Notes: a model not told the origin generated them from the sequence alone. A stretch of DNA of 64,000 bases from Amycolatopsis anabasis (GCF_009765355.1 NZ_VTHK01000006.1:62001-126000), one strand, 5' to 3'. Positions 26,083-34,774 are shown, counted from the first letter of the stretch. Numbers and translations: made by a program.

Positions 26083-26172
26083 GTGCACAACGAACTTTCC
26101 GGAAACGTCGTGATCCGACTGGAGACCGGCGCGGTCAATATCGACGTGGCCGACCTGATGGCCCTGTTGTAG
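26083..26172 (+). other. Possible 29-codon ORF or decayed gene fragment
   Basis: From GTG 26083 a frame reads VHNELSGNVVIRLETGAVN and ends at TAG 26172. After the stop the same frame continues with protein-like sequence (YWWDGYRKHLSADF) until 26232. The SGxV-xxV pattern is reminiscent of short beta-rich N-terminal tags seen in some actinobacterial effector proteins (from memory, weak). Most likely it is a relic or a non-coding gap between the S9 peptidase gene and the opposing MarR gene. Confidence 0.25.
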
Positions 26173-26230
26173 TACTGGTGGGACGGCTACCGCAAACACC
26201 TGAGCGCGGATTTCATCATCCAGCGTCCCG

Positions 26231-26719
26231 CTAGACGCCAACTCTCTTCGGCAACTCGATGCGCTGCCGCATCGGGCGATTCCGGAGGGCGGCCAGCGCC
26301 TCGTCGACGAGGCGGCTCAACGGGTACGAGAGTTCGGCGTCCAGTGCCCGGGCCGCCGCCGTAGTCGCCGCCCATTCGGCGTCGAGTTCGGGCAGCAGCC
26401 GCTCGGCCTTCCGCGTCAGGCGGACGATGCGCTGCCGCGCGTCCTCCCCCGGCGCGAGGGCGACCAGTTCCTGTTTGGCCATCTGGGCCACCGTCTGGCT
26501 GGCCGCGGAATGCGTCACGCCGATCGCGTGGGCGAGGTCCCGGATCGAACACGGGCCCGAGGCGGCCAGCACCCGCACGATCGGGGTGAACCGCGGGCGG
26601 AAACCGTCCAGCCCGAGGTCGGCATAGACCTCCGCCACGGCGCCGTCCATCAGCTCGAGCAGGTGGCGCATCCGGGTCCCCAGCAAATCGGCGGGGTGGT
26701 GGTCAGCTTGAGGTGTCAC
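26231..26719 (-). CDS. MarR-family regulator
   Basis: 162 residues with a winged HTH (CSIRDLAHAIGVTHSAASQT, about 55-75; wing with EDARQRIVRLT) flanked by dimerisation helices. I use GTG 26719 because upstream in-frame codons would place the operator inside the gene. An ACAGCGCT direct repeat and a 12-bp palindrome overlap and precede this start. It is divergent from a prolyl iminopeptidase gene across 48 bp, the usual layout for a MarR repressor and its target. Confidence 0.88.
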   Translation of the reverse strand: MTPQADHHPADLLGTRMRHLLELMDGAVAEVYADLGLDGFRPRFTPIVRVLAASGPCSIRDLAHAIGVTHSAASQTVAQMAKQELVALAPGEDARQRIVRLTRKAERLLPELDAEWAATTAAARALDAELSYPLSRLVDEALAALRNRPMRQRIELPKRVGV

Positions 26720-26742
26720 AGCGCTAATGTAACAGCGCTGTT
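26718..26742. promoter_or_regulatory. MarR operator candidate
   Basis: AACAGCGCTGTT at 26731-26742 is a perfect 12-bp palindrome. ACAGCGCT is repeated directly at 26718-26725 and 26732-26739. The pair fills the MarR/iminopeptidase divergent gap and overlaps the MarR start codon, so binding would repress both genes. Confidence 0.6.
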
Positions 26743-26767
26743 GCATTCAGGCGCGAAGGGACCGGAC

Positions 26768-27730
26768 ATGGCCGAGGTGTTGTACCCGATGATCGAGCCG
26801 CACGACGAGGGCATGCTCGACGTGGGCGACGGGAACCACGTGTACTGGGCGGTCTGCGGAAACCCCGCCGGGAAACCAGCGCTGATCGTGCACGGCGGCC
26901 CGGGATCCGGCTGCACGCCCGGCCTCCGCCGGTACTTCGATCCGGACCGCTACCGGATCGTCCTGCTCGACCAGCGCGGGTGCGGGCGCAGCACACCCCA
27001 CGCGAGCGATCCGGCCACCGACATGAGCCACAACACCACCGAACACCTGCTGTCCGATATGGAACGGCTCCGCGAGCACCTCGGCATCGAACGCTGGCTG
27101 CTGTTCGGCGGATCCTGGGGGTCCACGCTGATCCTCGCCTACGCCGAACGGCATCCGCACCGGGTGTCGGAGATCGTCATCTCCGGGGTCACCACCACCC
27201 GGCACTCGGAGATCGACTGGCTCTACCGGGGAGTGGGGTGCTTCTTCCCCGAGGAGTGGGAGCGGTTCCGGGACGGTGTCCCCGAATCCGACCGCGACGG
27301 CGACCTCCTCGCCGCGTACGCGCGGCTCCTGGAGGACCCCGATCCGGACGTGCGGGCGCGCGCGGCGAACGACTGGTGCGCCTGGGAGGACACGGTCATC
27401 TCGCTGGAACCGAACGGAAAGCCGAACGCCTACAGCGACCGTCCCCCGGCCGATCTGCTGGCGCTCGTCCGCATCTGCGCGCACTACTTCTCCCATTACG
27501 CCTGGCTGGAGGACGGGATCCTGCTGCGGGAAGCCGATCGGCTCGCCGACATCCCGGGCGTGCTGATCCACGGCCGTCTCGATCTGAGCGGCCCGCTGGA
27601 CACCGCCTGGGAACTCGCCCGCGCCTGGCCCCGCGCGGAACTGGTCGTCGTCGAGAATTCCGGGCACACCGGCAGCGACACCATGCGCGAGCGGATGCGC
27701 GAGGCGCTCGACCGGTTCGCCCGCACCTGA
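26768..27730 (+). CDS. Prolyl iminopeptidase-type alpha/beta hydrolase
   Basis: 320 residues, the family's normal length. Features: HGGPGSGCTP (oxyanion region, near 40), LLDQRGCGRSTPH, the nucleophile elbow FGGSWGSTL (Ser near 115), a late Asp in HGRLDLSGP and His in ENSGHTGS. These are the hallmarks of Pip enzymes (peptidase S33), which remove N-terminal proline. It is cytoplasmic, with no signal peptide. A MarR regulator is divergent with an operator in between, so expression is probably inducible. Confidence 0.92.
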   Translation: MAEVLYPMIEPHDEGMLDVGDGNHVYWAVCGNPAGKPALIVHGGPGSGCTPGLRRYFDPDRYRIVLLDQRGCGRSTPHASDPATDMSHNTTEHLLSDMERLREHLGIERWLLFGGSWGSTLILAYAERHPHRVSEIVISGVTTTRHSEIDWLYRGVGCFFPEEWERFRDGVPESDRDGDLLAAYARLLEDPDPDVRARAANDWCAWEDTVISLEPNGKPNAYSDRPPADLLALVRICAHYFSHYAWLEDGILLREADRLADIPGVLIHGRLDLSGPLDTAWELARAWPRAELVVVENSGHTGSDTMRERMREALDRFART

Positions 27731-27795
27731 CGCTCTCACGGTTTCTTCAGACTGCGCTCAGGGTATCTTTCCGGCCGCGGCCATACGCTCCCCCG

Positions 27796-29112
27796 GTGAC
27801 CGCGAATATCGAAACCACCTTGGCCGACGAGAACCGCAATGCCACCATTCGCCGGATGGGATTGGTCGCCGGGGCAATCGTGATCGCGATCCTGGTGCGA
27901 GTCGCCATGTTCGGTCACGAGTCCTTCGACTACATCGTCTTCTTCAAACGCTGGTACGACTTCATCACGGCGAATGGCGGCTTCGGCGCGCTCAAGCACA
28001 GTTTCTCCGACTACAACGTTCCCTATCTGTACCTGATCGCGGCCCTGACCTACCCGCCGATACCCGCGCTCGCCGGGATCAAGACCATTTCGGTGATCTT
28101 CGATCTCGTGCTCGCGTTCTTCACCTACCGGATCGTCGCCCTGCGCCACACCAACCGGTGGGTGCCGTCGGCGGCCGCCCTCGTGGTGCTGTTCCTGCCG
28201 ACCGTGGCGACCAACAGCGGGTTGTGGGGCCAGGCGGACGCCATCTACGCCGCGTTCGACGTGGGCGGGATCTACTTCGTGCTGCGCAAGCGGCCGTGGC
28301 TGGCCTGCGTTTTCTTCGGCCTCGCGCTGGCGTTCAAACTGCAGGCCATCTTCGTGTTCCCCCTGCTGCTCGTGCTGGCGCTGAAGAAGTGGCTGCCGTG
28401 GCGCGCGTTGCTGGCCGTGCCGGGAGTCGTCCTGCTGCTGGACATTCCGGCGTGGGTGGCGGGTGCCCCGCTGAAACAACTGCTGTCCATCTACTTGCAG
28501 CAGACCGGTTCCTATCCGGAACTTTCGCTGCGGGCGCCGTCGATCTACCAGTTCCTCCCGGCCAATTCCAGCGTGGCGCTGTTCCGCCCGCTCGGCGTTC
28601 TGGTGACGGGACTGGTCGTGCTCGGCCTGATCCTCGCGATCCTGTTCCACCGCAAGCAGTTGACGGCGACGAAGATCGTCCTGATGGCGACGAGTTCGGC
28701 GATCCTGGTGCCGTTCCTCCTGCCTTCGATGCACGAACGCTACTTCTACCTGGCCGAGGCGCTGACCGTGGTCGCCGCGTTCTACCTGCCCCGCCGCCTC
28801 TGGTACGTGCCGGTTCTGCTGCAGGCGGCGATAATCCCGGCATACTGGGAGGTGCTGTTCCCGGGTGGCCAGAGCCGAGGGGGGATGGTCATGCACGGCG
28901 GCCCGCCGAACGGGCAGCAGGCACCGCCGGTCGTCGTGGGCACGCCGCCGCCGGGCACGGGCCAGGGACGCGTGGTCGGCGGGCAGGACATGTCGTCGTT
29001 GTACGCGCCCACCACGGAATTCCGCATCCTCGCGACCCTGATGGCGATCGCGTTGATCGCCGTGCTGTGGACGACCGTCCGGGAATTCCGGCGGGATCAC
29101 CAGCCCGCGTAG
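27796..29112 (+). CDS. Polytopic membrane glycosyltransferase (GT-C/GT87-like)
   Basis: 438 residues from GTG 27796. About nine or ten membrane helices begin at residue 17. The first external loop carries an acidic residue after the first helix (GHESFDYIVFFKRWYDF), as in GT-C enzymes that use polyprenyl-phosphate sugars. WGQADAIYAAF and SMHERYFYLAEA resemble conserved segments of bacterial mannosyltransferase-like proteins. A Gly/Pro-rich loop near 355-395 precedes the last helix and could face outward. Acceptor and sugar are unknown; mannosylation or cell-wall glycan assembly is plausible. Its 3' end overlaps the converging aminotransferase gene by 16 bp. Confidence 0.8.
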   Translation: MTANIETTLADENRNATIRRMGLVAGAIVIAILVRVAMFGHESFDYIVFFKRWYDFITANGGFGALKHSFSDYNVPYLYLIAALTYPPIPALAGIKTISVIFDLVLAFFTYRIVALRHTNRWVPSAAALVVLFLPTVATNSGLWGQADAIYAAFDVGGIYFVLRKRPWLACVFFGLALAFKLQAIFVFPLLLVLALKKWLPWRALLAVPGVVLLLDIPAWVAGAPLKQLLSIYLQQTGSYPELSLRAPSIYQFLPANSSVALFRPLGVLVTGLVVLGLILAILFHRKQLTATKIVLMATSSAILVPFLLPSMHERYFYLAEALTVVAAFYLPRRLWYVPVLLQAAIIPAYWEVLFPGGQSRGGMVMHGGPPNGQQAPPVVVGTPPPGTGQGRVVGGQDMSSLYAPTTEFRILATLMAIALIAVLWTTVREFRRDHQPA

Positions 29113-30425
29113 GCGGCGACCTCCTCGTCGGTGACCTTCCCGTGCACGGCGTCCGCGATCGCCTCGCCCAGGATCGCCACCGCTCTGTCCACTTCGGACT
29201 CCGTGATCACCAGCGGCGGGGTGACCTCGAGGACGTTGCCGCCGACGTAGTACACGACGGCGCCGAGCTGCCAGGCCCGGTAGACGACCTTGCGCGCCAG
29301 CGCGGGATCCCGTTGCAGGCTCCCCGTTCCGGTCACCAGGTCGACGCCGATCGCCAGGCCCCGGCCCCGGACGTCGCCGATCCGCTCAGCGGCGTCCGGG
29401 CCGCCCGGCCCGCTCCCGGCGGCGATCTGCCGCAGCCCGGCCAGCAGCCGCGCGCCCGCGCTCGCGGCGGCCTCGGGCAGCCGTTCGGCCACCAGGGTGC
29501 GCAGGACCGCCCGGCCCGCGGCCGCGCAGACCGGATTGCCCGCGGTGGTGAGCAGCGCCGACGCGGGCGGGGAGTCCAGGATCTCCGCCGGTCCCACCGC
29601 CGCCGACAACGGCAGGCCGCCGCCGAGCGCCTTGCCGAAGGTGACCAGGTCCGGCACCACGCCGTCGTGCTGGAACGCGTGCAGCAGACCGGGACGGCCC
29701 AAGCCCATCTTCACCTCGTCGCAGATGAGCGGAACGCCGTGCCGCACGCACAGTTCGTGCAACGCGGCGAGAAATCCGTCCGGCGGCACGACCAGTCCGC
29801 CGTCGGACAGGATCGGTTCGACGATCAGGCAGGCGGCATCCCCGGCGGACAGCTCGATCTCGGCTTCGGCCAGGGCCGCCGCCACCACCGTTTCGGCGTC
29901 CCCGTTGTGCGGCCGCAGCGGATCCGGGTAGTGCAGGAAACTCGTGTCCGGATCGGCGGGCGCTCCGGCGTCCACGTGCACCCCGGACGCGCCCAGGGCG
30001 ACCCCGAGCCCGCCGTGATACCCGTGCCGGAAGGCGAGCACCCGGCGCCGGCCCCCGGCCCGGCGGCAGGCCCGCAACGCGACGTCGTTGGCGTCGGAAC
30101 CGGCGTGTCCCAGGTAGACCCGCCGCTCGCCGCCGCCCGGCACGATCGCGAGCAGTTCCTCGGCCAGCCCGACCGAATCCGGAAACGCCGAGGACAGCGC
30201 CCCCGCGCCCGGCGGCCGCGCCACGGCGCGGGTCACCGCTTCGGCCACCGCCGGATGCCCGTGCCCGAGGCCGCTGGCCGTCCAGGTCCCGGACAGGTCC
30301 AGCAACCGGCGGCCACCGGCCTCGACGAGCCAGCAGCCTTCGCCCTCGATCACCGCCAGCGGGAAGAACCGCAACTTCTCGACACCGGCGATCGCGGCCA
30401 GGTCGCGTTGGTAGAGATCGCTCAC
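29097..30425 (-). CDS. Class III PLP-dependent aminotransferase
   Basis: 442 residues from GTG 30425. The fold type I signature is clear: GSDANDVALRACRRA, YHGGLG, LICDEVKMGLGRPG (PLP-nitrogen Asp near 235) and TFGKALGGGLP (Schiff-base Lys near 263), ending with the small domain (VYRAWQLGAVVYYVGGNVLE). Class III enzymes move omega-amino groups, as in 4-aminobutyrate or diamino acids. The substrate is not evident. It lies 49 bp after a MerR regulator on the same strand, so the pair is probably co-transcribed and the regulator may respond to the amine. Confidence 0.92.
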   Translation of the reverse strand: MSDLYQRDLAAIAGVEKLRFFPLAVIEGEGCWLVEAGGRRLLDLSGTWTASGLGHGHPAVAEAVTRAVARPPGAGALSSAFPDSVGLAEELLAIVPGGGERRVYLGHAGSDANDVALRACRRAGGRRRVLAFRHGYHGGLGVALGASGVHVDAGAPADPDTSFLHYPDPLRPHNGDAETVVAAALAEAEIELSAGDAACLIVEPILSDGGLVVPPDGFLAALHELCVRHGVPLICDEVKMGLGRPGLLHAFQHDGVVPDLVTFGKALGGGLPLSAAVGPAEILDSPPASALLTTAGNPVCAAAGRAVLRTLVAERLPEAAASAGARLLAGLRQIAAGSGPGGPDAAERIGDVRGRGLAIGVDLVTGTGSLQRDPALARKVVYRAWQLGAVVYYVGGNVLEVTPPLVITESEVDRAVAILGEAIADAVHGKVTDEEVAAYAGW

Positions 30426-30474
30426 CGCGCCATACTGGCCCCGCTGCCCGCGCGAGCACACCACTGGACGGGCG

Positions 30475-30834
30475 CTAGTTCCGGCGCACCGCGTCGAGGT
30501 ATTCGACGATGGCGTTCCGGTTGCGGGTCAGGCACCGGATGCGCTCGGTCATCCGATCGCGTTCGTGTTCCAGGGTGGCGATCATCTCCGGGGTCGCGTC
30601 GGTGAAGTAGATGACCCGGGGTTTGTCGAGGCACGGGAGGATCTGCTTGATGATCCGCGTCGGCAGCCCGGCGTCCAGCAGTCCCCTGATCTGCAGGACC
30701 CGGTCCACGTTGTACTCCTCGTACTCGCGGTAGCCGTTCGGGGAACGACCGGCGACGATCAGTCCCTGTTCCTCGTAGTAGCGCAGCAACCGGCGGGGCG
30801 TCCCCGTCCGCTCCGACAGTTCTCCGATCCGCAT
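30475..30834 (-). CDS. MerR-family regulator
   Basis: 119 residues. The HTH is at the N-terminus (MRIGELSERTGTPRRLLRYY), followed by the wing (YREYEEYNVDRVLQI) and a coiled-coil dimerisation helix (about 75-110; EMIATLEHERDRMTERI). There are no metal-binding cysteines in the C-terminal part apart from single ones, so an organic ligand is more likely than a metal. It is upstream of, and probably co-transcribed with, the class III aminotransferase. Confidence 0.9.
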   Translation of the reverse strand: MRIGELSERTGTPRRLLRYYEEQGLIVAGRSPNGYREYEEYNVDRVLQIRGLLDAGLPTRIIKQILPCLDKPRVIYFTDATPEMIATLEHERDRMTERIRCLTRNRNAIVEYLDAVRRN

Positions 30835-30870
30835 CCGCCCTCACCTTCACACGCATGTGACGGTTCGAGT

Positions 30871-31123
30871 TTACGGAGAAGGCTGGTTCTGGTTCCCGTA
30901 GGTTTGCTCACACGGCCACCCGTCGCGATCGGCATCCCAGTTGGCCGGGTAATTCGCGGCAAGCCAGGCGGAGTACGCGGCGGCTCGGGCACCTTCCGAA
31001 GGCGCCACTGCGGTCACCGGCGAGTTGGGCGGCGTCGCCGGAACGGCGTGCCCCCGGGTGGTCACACAGCCCGCGGCCAGCAAGGGAAAAGGCGAGCGAA
31101 AGCCCGATTCTTCGATTCGTCAT
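30871..31123 (-). pseudogene. Frameshifted small lipoprotein with Excalibur-like calcium motif
   Basis: From ATG 31123 the minus strand codes MTNRRIGLSLAFSL, then drifts out of frame. One frame over, the sequence resumes as LLAAGCVTTRG and continues to a C-terminal DADRDGWPCEQ stretch ending at 30871. Joined, these make an approximately 83-residue lipoprotein: basic start, hydrophobic core, lipobox LAAGC, a Pro/Ser spacer and a DxDxDGxxCE motif typical of Excalibur calcium-binding domains. The break is at the CAAGGGAAAA run (31081-31090). One base too many (or two too few) would explain it, either as true decay or as a sequencing error. Confidence 0.65.
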
Positions 31124-31142
31124 CACGCAATCGTTCTCACTG

Positions 31143-31248
31143 TCCCGAACGTGCAATTCGCTTGCCTGAGTGTGGAGTTCACCTACCGGAACGGGGAACT
31201 CGCACTACCGAAACGGGGAACTCGCGCGACTGGAACGGGGGACTCGCG
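31143..31248. repeat. Modular 21-22-bp repeat array, locus 1
   Basis: Five degenerate units in a row, each ending in ACTCGC or a close variant. Examples are CGGAACGGGGAACTCGC, CGAAACGGGGAACTCGC, TGGAACGGGGGACTCGC and, earlier, CCTGAGTGTGGAGTTC and CCGAACGTGCAATTCGC. The same unit types occur at 46579-46841 and 59637-59710. The array lies between the frameshifted lipoprotein and the TAP-type peptidase gene. The rest of 31249-31375 holds only the peptidase promoter region. Confidence 0.7.
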
Positions 31249-31375
31249 GAGGATCGCGGGTCGTCCCCGGACAGGACGAGCGATCCGCCGCCCCTAGGGG
31301 AAATCCCGGAAGCCCGGTCCCCGCCACCGCGCCATACTCGGTCCCGGGACGAGCAAGCGACCACAGGGGGCTCCA

Positions 31376-32863
31376 TTGACGCGACATCGCAGCGGTGCGA
31401 TCCGTGCCGTTCTGCTCTGCACAACCCTGACCCTGGCCGGTCTGGCCGGGACCGGGGTGGCGAGCGCCGACCCGGCACCACGGCTGGACTGGCAACCGTG
31501 CGCCGAGAACGCCGAGGTGGAATGCGCCTCGTTGCCGGTGCCCATCGACTGGGCCCGGCCGGATCGCGGCACCATCTCCGTCGCCGTGGCCCGCCGGCAC
31601 GCGACCGACCCGGACAAGCGGATCGGTTCGCTCGTCCTCATGCCGGGCGGCCCCGGCGGTTCCGGGGTCGGCTCCCTGCTGGGCGGATCGTCGGTTCCGC
31701 CCGAGCTGGCGGCCCGGTTCGATCTGGTGAGCTACGACCCGCGGGGAACCAACCGCAGCAACCCGGTCCAGTGCGACGCGGACCTGCTGGCAAAGCAGCC
31801 GAACGTCATTCCGGAAGCCGGCGGCACCTTCGCGCAGTCGGTGGACTACGCCCGGAAACTCGGCGACAGCTGCCGGAAGAACACCGGGCCGCTGATCGAT
31901 CACGTGGACAGCGTCAGCACCGCACGCGACATCGACGCGTTCCGGGCCGCGCTCGGCGAGAACAAGATCAGCCTGTACGGGATCTCGTACGGCACGCTCG
32001 CCGGCCAGATGTACGCCGAGCGGTTCCCGTCGCGGGTGCGGGCCCTGGTGCTGGACAGCGTGTTCGACCACAGCCTGGGCGCGCGCCGGTTCCTGGAAAC
32101 CGAGGCCCGGACCGGCGAGGATTCGTTCACCGAATTCGCCCGCTGGTGCGAGCACGACCGGAGCTGCGCGCTGCACGGCAGCGATGTGGGCCGCGTGTTC
32201 GACGAGCTGTACGCCAAGGCCGTCCGGGGCCAGTTGCACGATCCGAACGACCCCGCCCGGCCGATCGACGCGATGACCCTGGTCTCCACCACCGTCAACC
32301 CGCTCTACGGTCCTCGGTGGGCCGCGCTCGCGGACCGGCTGAAAGCGCTGGCGAATCAGGAAAAGCAGGCGACCGCACGGGCCGCCGGGAAGCTGGCGCC
32401 GTTCCCGCTGGGATCGCTCTGCGCCGATTTCGACGCGGACATCTCCGGCGAGCGGGACTGGCTCGCGCTCTGGAAGCGGCAGAACCGGGCCGCACCACAC
32501 CTGCGGACCCATTTCGCCTGGTCCGCGGTTTCGATTTGCGCCGCCTGGCCGGCGGACACCCCGAACCCGCAGCACCGCCTGAACATTCACGGCGCACCGC
32601 CGATCCTGGTGATGAACGCGCTGCACGACCCGGCGACCGGCTACGAGTGGGCGACCAACGTGACCCGCCAGATCGGCAACGGCGTCCTGCTCACCTACGA
32701 CGGCTGGGGCCACGGGGTGATCGACCGCAACGCCTGCACCCTCGACGTGGCCAGCCGCTACCTGTTCGACGCGACGCTGCCCAAACCCGGCACGCACTGC
32801 CCGGCCGCCCCACCGGCCACAGTGGACAGTGCACGAACCGCCGAGGCACCGGCGCCCTGGTAG
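31376..32863 (+). CDS. Secreted tripeptidyl aminopeptidase-type alpha/beta hydrolase
   Basis: 495 residues from TTG 31376, chosen because GGGGG lies 6 nt upstream. A classical signal peptide (basic start, LLCTTLTLAGLAGTG, cleavage after VASA near 31) precedes the mature enzyme. Motifs: MPGGPGGSG (oxyanion), SYDPRGTNRS, GISYGT (Ser near 203), LHDPATGYEWA (Asp) and GWGHGVID (His), plus paired cysteines. This is the Streptomyces Tap/Slp pattern: extracellular removal of N-terminal tripeptides. A strong hairpin follows the stop. Confidence 0.92.
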   Translation: MTRHRSGAIRAVLLCTTLTLAGLAGTGVASADPAPRLDWQPCAENAEVECASLPVPIDWARPDRGTISVAVARRHATDPDKRIGSLVLMPGGPGGSGVGSLLGGSSVPPELAARFDLVSYDPRGTNRSNPVQCDADLLAKQPNVIPEAGGTFAQSVDYARKLGDSCRKNTGPLIDHVDSVSTARDIDAFRAALGENKISLYGISYGTLAGQMYAERFPSRVRALVLDSVFDHSLGARRFLETEARTGEDSFTEFARWCEHDRSCALHGSDVGRVFDELYAKAVRGQLHDPNDPARPIDAMTLVSTTVNPLYGPRWAALADRLKALANQEKQATARAAGKLAPFPLGSLCADFDADISGERDWLALWKRQNRAAPHLRTHFAWSAVSICAAWPADTPNPQHRLNIHGAPPILVMNALHDPATGYEWATNVTRQIGNGVLLTYDGWGHGVIDRNACTLDVASRYLFDATLPKPGTHCPAAPPATVDSARTAEAPAPW

Positions 32864-32880
32864 GCGGCCGGACGAAACCC

Positions 32881-32915
32881 GCCGCCGGGAGCCGAGCGAC
32901 CCGGCTCCCGGCGGC
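32881..32915. terminator. Perfect 14-bp stem hairpin
   Basis: Arms 32881-32894 (GCCGCCGGGAGCCG) and 32902-32915 pair perfectly around a 7-nt loop (AGCGACC). It lies 17 bp after the TAP-type peptidase stop and 57 bp before the end of the converging YbaB-like gene, so it can terminate both units. There is no T-tract. Confidence 0.7.
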
Positions 32916-32972
32916 TTCCCGAACTCGAAGCCCGGTACGAGCAGGTCCTCGACAACACCGCGCGCTGAGCGC

Positions 32973-33623
32973 TCACCAATTCGGGCGGCGCAGCCAGGTG
33001 CTCGGCGGGCCTTCTTCTTCGCGCCGGGGCGCCGGGGTTTCCGGTTCGGCGGGCTCCTCCGGCGCGGTCCCGGTGCTCTCGGTCGCCGGGCGCATGATGC
33101 GCGGGCGTTCCTCCTCGGCGCCGGACGGCGCCGGATCCGGCAGGGAGGCCGGGGATTCGTCCGTCGACGGGCGCAGAATGCCCGGTCCCCGCTCCTCCGC
33201 CGAGGCGGCCGGTGGCGGGACGGAGGCGAGGGTGACCGGACCGCCGTCCACCTCCGGCGCGGCGAGCAGGTTCGGCGGGAGTTCGGCGATGACCCCTTCG
33301 TTCCGCAGCCCGTCGTAGGTGGCCCGGACCTGGTCGCGCGCATGGGCCGCGGCGCGGCGCACCACGGCGGTGATCGCGCGCGCCAGCTCGCCGGGCCGCG
33401 TTCCGTGCACCCGCGGCGCGAGTTCCAGGTTGGTGAGCACCCCGGTTTCGTCGACGGTGGCCCGGATCAGGCCGTCGGCGGAGGCCGCGGTCCCCTCGAC
33501 CGCGGCCGCCCGCCGCTCCGCCCACTCCAGCGCCTGGCGTTTGCGGACCGCCTTCTCGTGGATGCCTTCCGACTGGGCGAGCAGGCGCGCGGCCCGCTCG
33601 TCCAGATCGTCTTCGTCAGCCAT
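32973..33623 (-). CDS. YbaB/EbfC-family protein with proline-rich tail (ESX-associated)
   Basis: 216 residues. Residues about 15-105 match the YbaB fold (GLIRATVDETGVLTNLEL, then RARDQV-like helices). The remaining half is low complexity, rich in Pro, Glu and Ala, and ends in TWLRRPNW. In actinomycetes such YbaB-like proteins are often encoded next to WXG100/ESX secretion substrates, as here: its start overlaps the stop of the long WXG-like gene (TGATG). The role (chaperone, or DNA/nucleoid binding) is unresolved. Confidence 0.75.
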   Translation of the reverse strand: MADEDDLDERAARLLAQSEGIHEKAVRKRQALEWAERRAAAVEGTAASADGLIRATVDETGVLTNLELAPRVHGTRPGELARAITAVVRRAAAHARDQVRATYDGLRNEGVIAELPPNLLAAPEVDGGPVTLASVPPPAASAEERGPGILRPSTDESPASLPDPAPSGAEEERPRIMRPATESTGTAPEEPAEPETPAPRREEEGPPSTWLRRPNW

Positions 33624-34774
33624 CAATCAAAGAGCCTGGCGGCGGATCCGTCCGACGCAGGTCCCTGTTCGTCGTAGGCATCCCGGCCGTACTCCGGCGG
33701 TTTCACCCGCGGAATGGAGATCAGCCCGTCCTGATCCCATTCGATCTCCCGGTCCTTCGGATCCTGGAGGTAGTGGTCGCGCTTCTCGTCGGGCCGCCGA
33801 TCCGGCTCGTTCACCAGGTCGTCCTTGCGGACGTTCTGGCGATCCTCCTTCGGCTGGTTGTCCGGGTGGAAGTCCTCCGGGTCGAACTTCGGATCGGTGA
33901 TGATCTTCGGACGGTCCGGCCGCACCTGCTTCAGGTTGTCGCCGGAGATGTTGGTGAGGAACGTCGTCACCTTGAAGAACGCCGCTTCCACACGTCCGGC
34001 GGCTTCGGCCGCCTCCTTGGTGATCTTGTCGCCCTCGTCCACCAGGTTGCAGATGACCTCGCCCTTGTGCGTCCCGCCGACCTGGATGGACGCGGCGGAA
34101 GTGCCCGCGCCGACCAGCGCGCTGCCCACTCCGGCCACGGCCGCGGCGGCCCCCAGGCTGGTGCCGGCGGTGGGAACGGCCAGCGCGGCCGCCCCGACGG
34201 CGACGACCGCGCTGATGATCGTGAGCTTCATCCGCTCGGAACGCGCCTCTTCGTCCTTCTCGACCTGCTCCAGCGCGGCCTGGGTGGACTCGACGAGATC
34301 CAGGACGTTCGATTTGAACGAGGTGTGGAGCTGGCGGTACGCGTCCATCGAACGCCGGGTCGCGTCGATGCAGTCCTGCTTCCGCACCAACGCGTCCTTC
34401 AACTGGTTCACGTACTCGCGGAAGTTGTCGGACGCCTTGCCCGACCAGTCCTCCAGGTAGATGTCCATCCCGTCCAGGTGCTCGTGGAAGTTCTCCCGGA
34501 TGTCGGTGTTGGCGCCGCTGAGGTTGGTGATGATGACGTTCGCCTCCGACGTCGTGCCGGATGCGAAGTCGTTGAAGAGGTTCCGGATGCGGGTGTCGAT
34601 CTCCTGCATCTTGCGCTGGACGTCTTCCTGGGGCGGCATGTTCCACGCCCCCATGTCCGGGCGGCCCGCCTCCTTGGCCATACCGCCCTTGAACATCAGG
34701 TATTCGAAACCCTCCTCCGCCCACACCTTGCGGAAGGTGTCGGAGTGCTTCTCCATCTGCTCCGCCCAGTTCAT
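33623..34774 (-). CDS. WXG100-like ESX (type VII) secretion-associated protein, long form
   Basis: 383 residues. The first 165 residues are helical with a WSG turn (YLEDWSGKASDNFREYVNQL) typical of the WXG100/LXG helical hairpin. A coiled-coil-like segment and a small-residue hydrophobic stretch (about 195-240, ISAVVAVGAAALAVPTAG) follow, then a polar tail rich in Asp, Lys and Pro. It overlaps the upstream small WXG-like gene by 4 bp and the YbaB-like gene by 1 bp. No EccC or other ESX machinery is in this window, so it would be an orphan cargo exported by a system elsewhere. Confidence 0.75.
   Translation of the reverse strand: MNWAEQMEKHSDTFRKVWAEEGFEYLMFKGGMAKEAGRPDMGAWNMPPQEDVQRKMQEIDTRIRNLFNDFASGTTSEANVIITNLSGANTDIRENFHEHLDGMDIYLEDWSGKASDNFREYVNQLKDALVRKQDCIDATRRSMDAYRQLHTSFKSNVLDLVESTQAALEQVEKDEEARSERMKLTIISAVVAVGAAALAVPTAGTSLGAAAAVAGVGSALVGAGTSAASIQVGGTHKGEVICNLVDEGDKITKEAAEAAGRVEAAFFKVTTFLTNISGDNLKQVRPDRPKIITDPKFDPEDFHPDNQPKEDRQNVRKDDLVNEPDRRPDEKRDHYLQDPKDREIEWDQDGLISIPRVKPPEYGRDAYDEQGPASDGSAARLFD

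Noticed and set aside
30908-31156. Separate 82-codon gene in the second frame of the lipoprotein region
   Set aside because: Only its first 14 residues after the internal ATG look like a protein (signal start); the rest is the shifted frame of the lipoprotein.
31143-31248. CRISPR-like array
   Set aside because: Units are 21-22 bp long with only a few variable bases between conserved cores. There are no 30-40-bp spacers, units are degenerate, and no cas gene is nearby.
32881-32915. Part of an open frame after the TAP-type peptidase
   Set aside because: The segment is a perfect 14-bp hairpin between converging genes; a terminator explains it better.
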